Origin: Bradyrhizobiaceae bacterium
GTDB taxonomy: Bacteria > Pseudomonadota > Alphaproteobacteria > Rhizobiales > Xanthobacteraceae
Direction of reading: 5' to 3'
Length of the DNA stretch: 64,000 nt
NCBI GenBank assembly: GCA_020853885.1
Contig: JADYXZ010000008.1
Coordinates: 21,075-85,074 of the forward strand
Part shown: in pieces, positions 63,031 to 64,000 of the stretch
Layout of the letters: the number at the start of each line of letters is the position of its first letter
How positions within the stretch are numbered: the stretch's first letter is position 1
Position numbers and translations under genes: made by a program
Notes under the pieces: model-generated
Told to the model about the DNA's origin: nothing
Databases searched by the model: none
What the model saw: only the letters and a program-made list of their open reading frames with translations

Positions 63031-63339
63031 TCAGAGCTTGATCTCGACGTCGACGCCGGCGGCGAGATCGAGCTTCATCAATGCGTCCACCGTCTGCGGT
63101 GTCGGATCGACGATGTCGAGCAGCCGCTTGTGCGTGCGCATCTCGAATTGCTCCCGGCTCTTCTTGTCGATGTGCGGGGAGCGGTTGACCGTGAACTTCT
63201 CGATCCGCGTCGGCAGCGGAATCGGCCCGCGCACCTGCGCGCCCGTGCGCTTCGCGGTCGCCACGATCTCGCGCGTGGATGCATCGAGAACGCGGTGATC
63301 GAACGCCTTCAAGCGGATCCGAATGTTCTGGCCGTTCAT
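63031..63339 (-). CDS. rpsJ: Ribosomal protein uS10
   Basis: 102 residues from ATG 63339 ([15 protein letters not shown]). [16 protein letters not shown] identifies S10/NusE, which also takes part in transcription antitermination. The palindromic repeat at 63357 separates it from tuf. Confidence 0.98.
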   Translation of the reverse strand: MNGQNIRIRLKAFDHRVLDASTREIVATAKRTGAQVRGPIPLPTRIEKFTVNRSPHIDKKSREQFEMRTHKRLLDIVDPTPQTVDALMKLDLAAGVDVEIKL

Positions 63340-63356
63340 CTTCTTCTCTCTCACCT

Positions 63357-63442
63357 GTCATGGCCGGGCTCATCCCGGCCATCCACGTCGAGCCTTGCTT
63401 CAGTTTCCTTGCGTGGATGCCCGGCCGGAGCCGGGCATGACG
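63357..63442. repeat. Compound palindromic repeat between tuf and rpsJ
   Basis: 86 bp with the same two-palindrome build as 21983-22098: GTCATGGCCGGG … CCCGGCCATCCACG, then GCGTGGATGCCCGG … CCGGGCATGACGC. It is an unusual insertion point, inside the otherwise compact ribosomal superoperon, and could form a strong hairpin in the mRNA. Confidence 0.85.
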
Positions 63443-63455
63443 CTTCTTTCTTCCA

Positions 63456-64000
63456 TCACTCGATGATCTTCGCGACGACGCCGGCACCGACGGTGCGGCC
63501 GCCCTCGCGGATCGCGAAGCGCAGCTTCTCCTCCATCGCGATCGGAACGATCAGCGATACCGTCATCGACACATTGTCCCCCGGCATCACCATCTCGGTG
63601 CCTTGCGGCAGTTCCACAACCCCCGTCACGTCCGTCGTCCGGAAGTAGAACTGCGGACGATAGTTCGTGAAAAACGGCGTGTGCCGCCCACCCTCTTCCT
63701 TGGTGAGGATGTACGCCTCCGCCGTGAACTTCGTGTGCGGCTTCACCGAGCCGGGCTTCGCCAGCACCTGCCCGCGCTCGACGCCATCGCGCTCTACACC
63801 GCGCAGCAGCGCGCCGATATTGTCCCCCGCCTGCCCCTGGTCCAGCAGCTTGCGGAACATCTCGACACCGGTGACCACCGTCTTCGTGGTCGGACGGATG
63901 CCCACGATCTCCACTTCCTCGCCAACCTTGATCACCCCGCGCTCCACGCGGCCCGTCACCACCGTGCCGCGGCCCGAGATCGAAAACACGTCCTCGATCG
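63456..64000 (-). CDS. tuf: Elongation factor Tu (partial, C-terminal domains 2 and 3)
   Basis: The last 180 or so codons of EF-Tu; the gene continues past the right edge. Visible are the domain 2 opening [31 protein letters not shown], and the domain 3 end F-R-T-T-D-V-T-G-V and [14 protein letters not shown]-Tu brings aminoacyl-tRNA to the ribosome. Its place before rpsJ is typical of proteobacteria (rpsL-rpsG-fusA-tuf-rpsJ). Confidence 0.97.
   Translation of the reverse strand, partial: IEDVFSISGRGTVVTGRVERGVIKVGEEVEIVGIRPTTKTVVTGVEMFRKLLDQGQAGDNIGALLRGVERDGVERGQVLAKPGSVKPHTKFTAEAYILTKEEGGRHTPFFTNYRPQFYFRTTDVTGVVELPQGTEMVMPGDNVSMTVSLIVPIAMEEKLRFAIREGGRTVGAGVVAKIIE

Overview
This window is a G+C-rich chromosomal segment of an alphaproteobacterium, most likely order Hyphomicrobiales (Rhizobiales) and near the Xanthobacteraceae/Bradyrhizobiaceae. 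The signs are the order tuf-rpsJ-…-secY-adk-rpsM-rpsK-rpoA-rplQ, three DUF1236 genes, an ATP12-type chaperone gene, two EcfG-type stress promoter matches, and several families of intergenic palindromes typical of the group. No rRNA, tRNA, CRISPR array or transposase was seen.

Layout. 1-16.5 kb is a mixed housekeeping and detoxification region: MgtC-like protein, VOC dioxygenase, 1-Cys peroxiredoxin, glutathione-dependent formaldehyde dehydrogenase, thioesterase, universal stress protein, GST, FAH-family hydrolase, small membrane and secreted proteins, a tartrate/D-malate-type dehydrogenase and a Bug-type binding protein. 16.9-21.4 kb holds a DUF3597 protein, a lytic transglycosylase, an LCCL-domain remnant, an NhaD-type antiporter and a membrane-anchored cyclic-nucleotide-binding protein. 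21.4-22.3 kb has no convincing gene and is packed with inverted repeats. 22.3-24.6 kb is a visibly AT-richer island with one large defence-like gene (TIR/deoxyribosyltransferase-like domains plus a P-loop ATPase) split by an in-frame TAG. 24.6-26.2 kb is the carboxylase beta subunit gene pccB.

26.3-32.7 kb is a coherent organic-acid module. A tripartite tricarboxylate transporter (TctA, TctB, TctC) reads left. A CaiB-type CoA-transferase, a CitE-like lyase and a LacI-type regulator read right. The shared intergenic region carries two related operator-like sequences, one next to each divergent promoter. The inferred route is import of a di- or tricarboxylate, activation to the CoA ester and aldol cleavage, under LacI control. 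32.7-48.9 kb has ketopantoate reductase, Dps, a candidate small RNA, ATP12, an RluC/D pseudouridine synthase carrying an in-frame palindromic insertion, FluC/CrcB, a two-gene chromate transporter, three DUF1236 genes, RarA, a DegP/DegQ protease and two outer-membrane proteins.

49.0-64.0 kb is the S10-spc-alpha ribosomal superoperon, read right to left and cut at the right edge inside tuf. It includes an adenylate kinase with a long, purely basic C-terminal tail. The best candidates for something new are the defence-like island, the LacI-controlled transporter/CoA-transferase/lyase module, the palindromic element inside a pseudouridine synthase gene, the basic-tailed Adk and the candidate small RNA at 34.5 kb.
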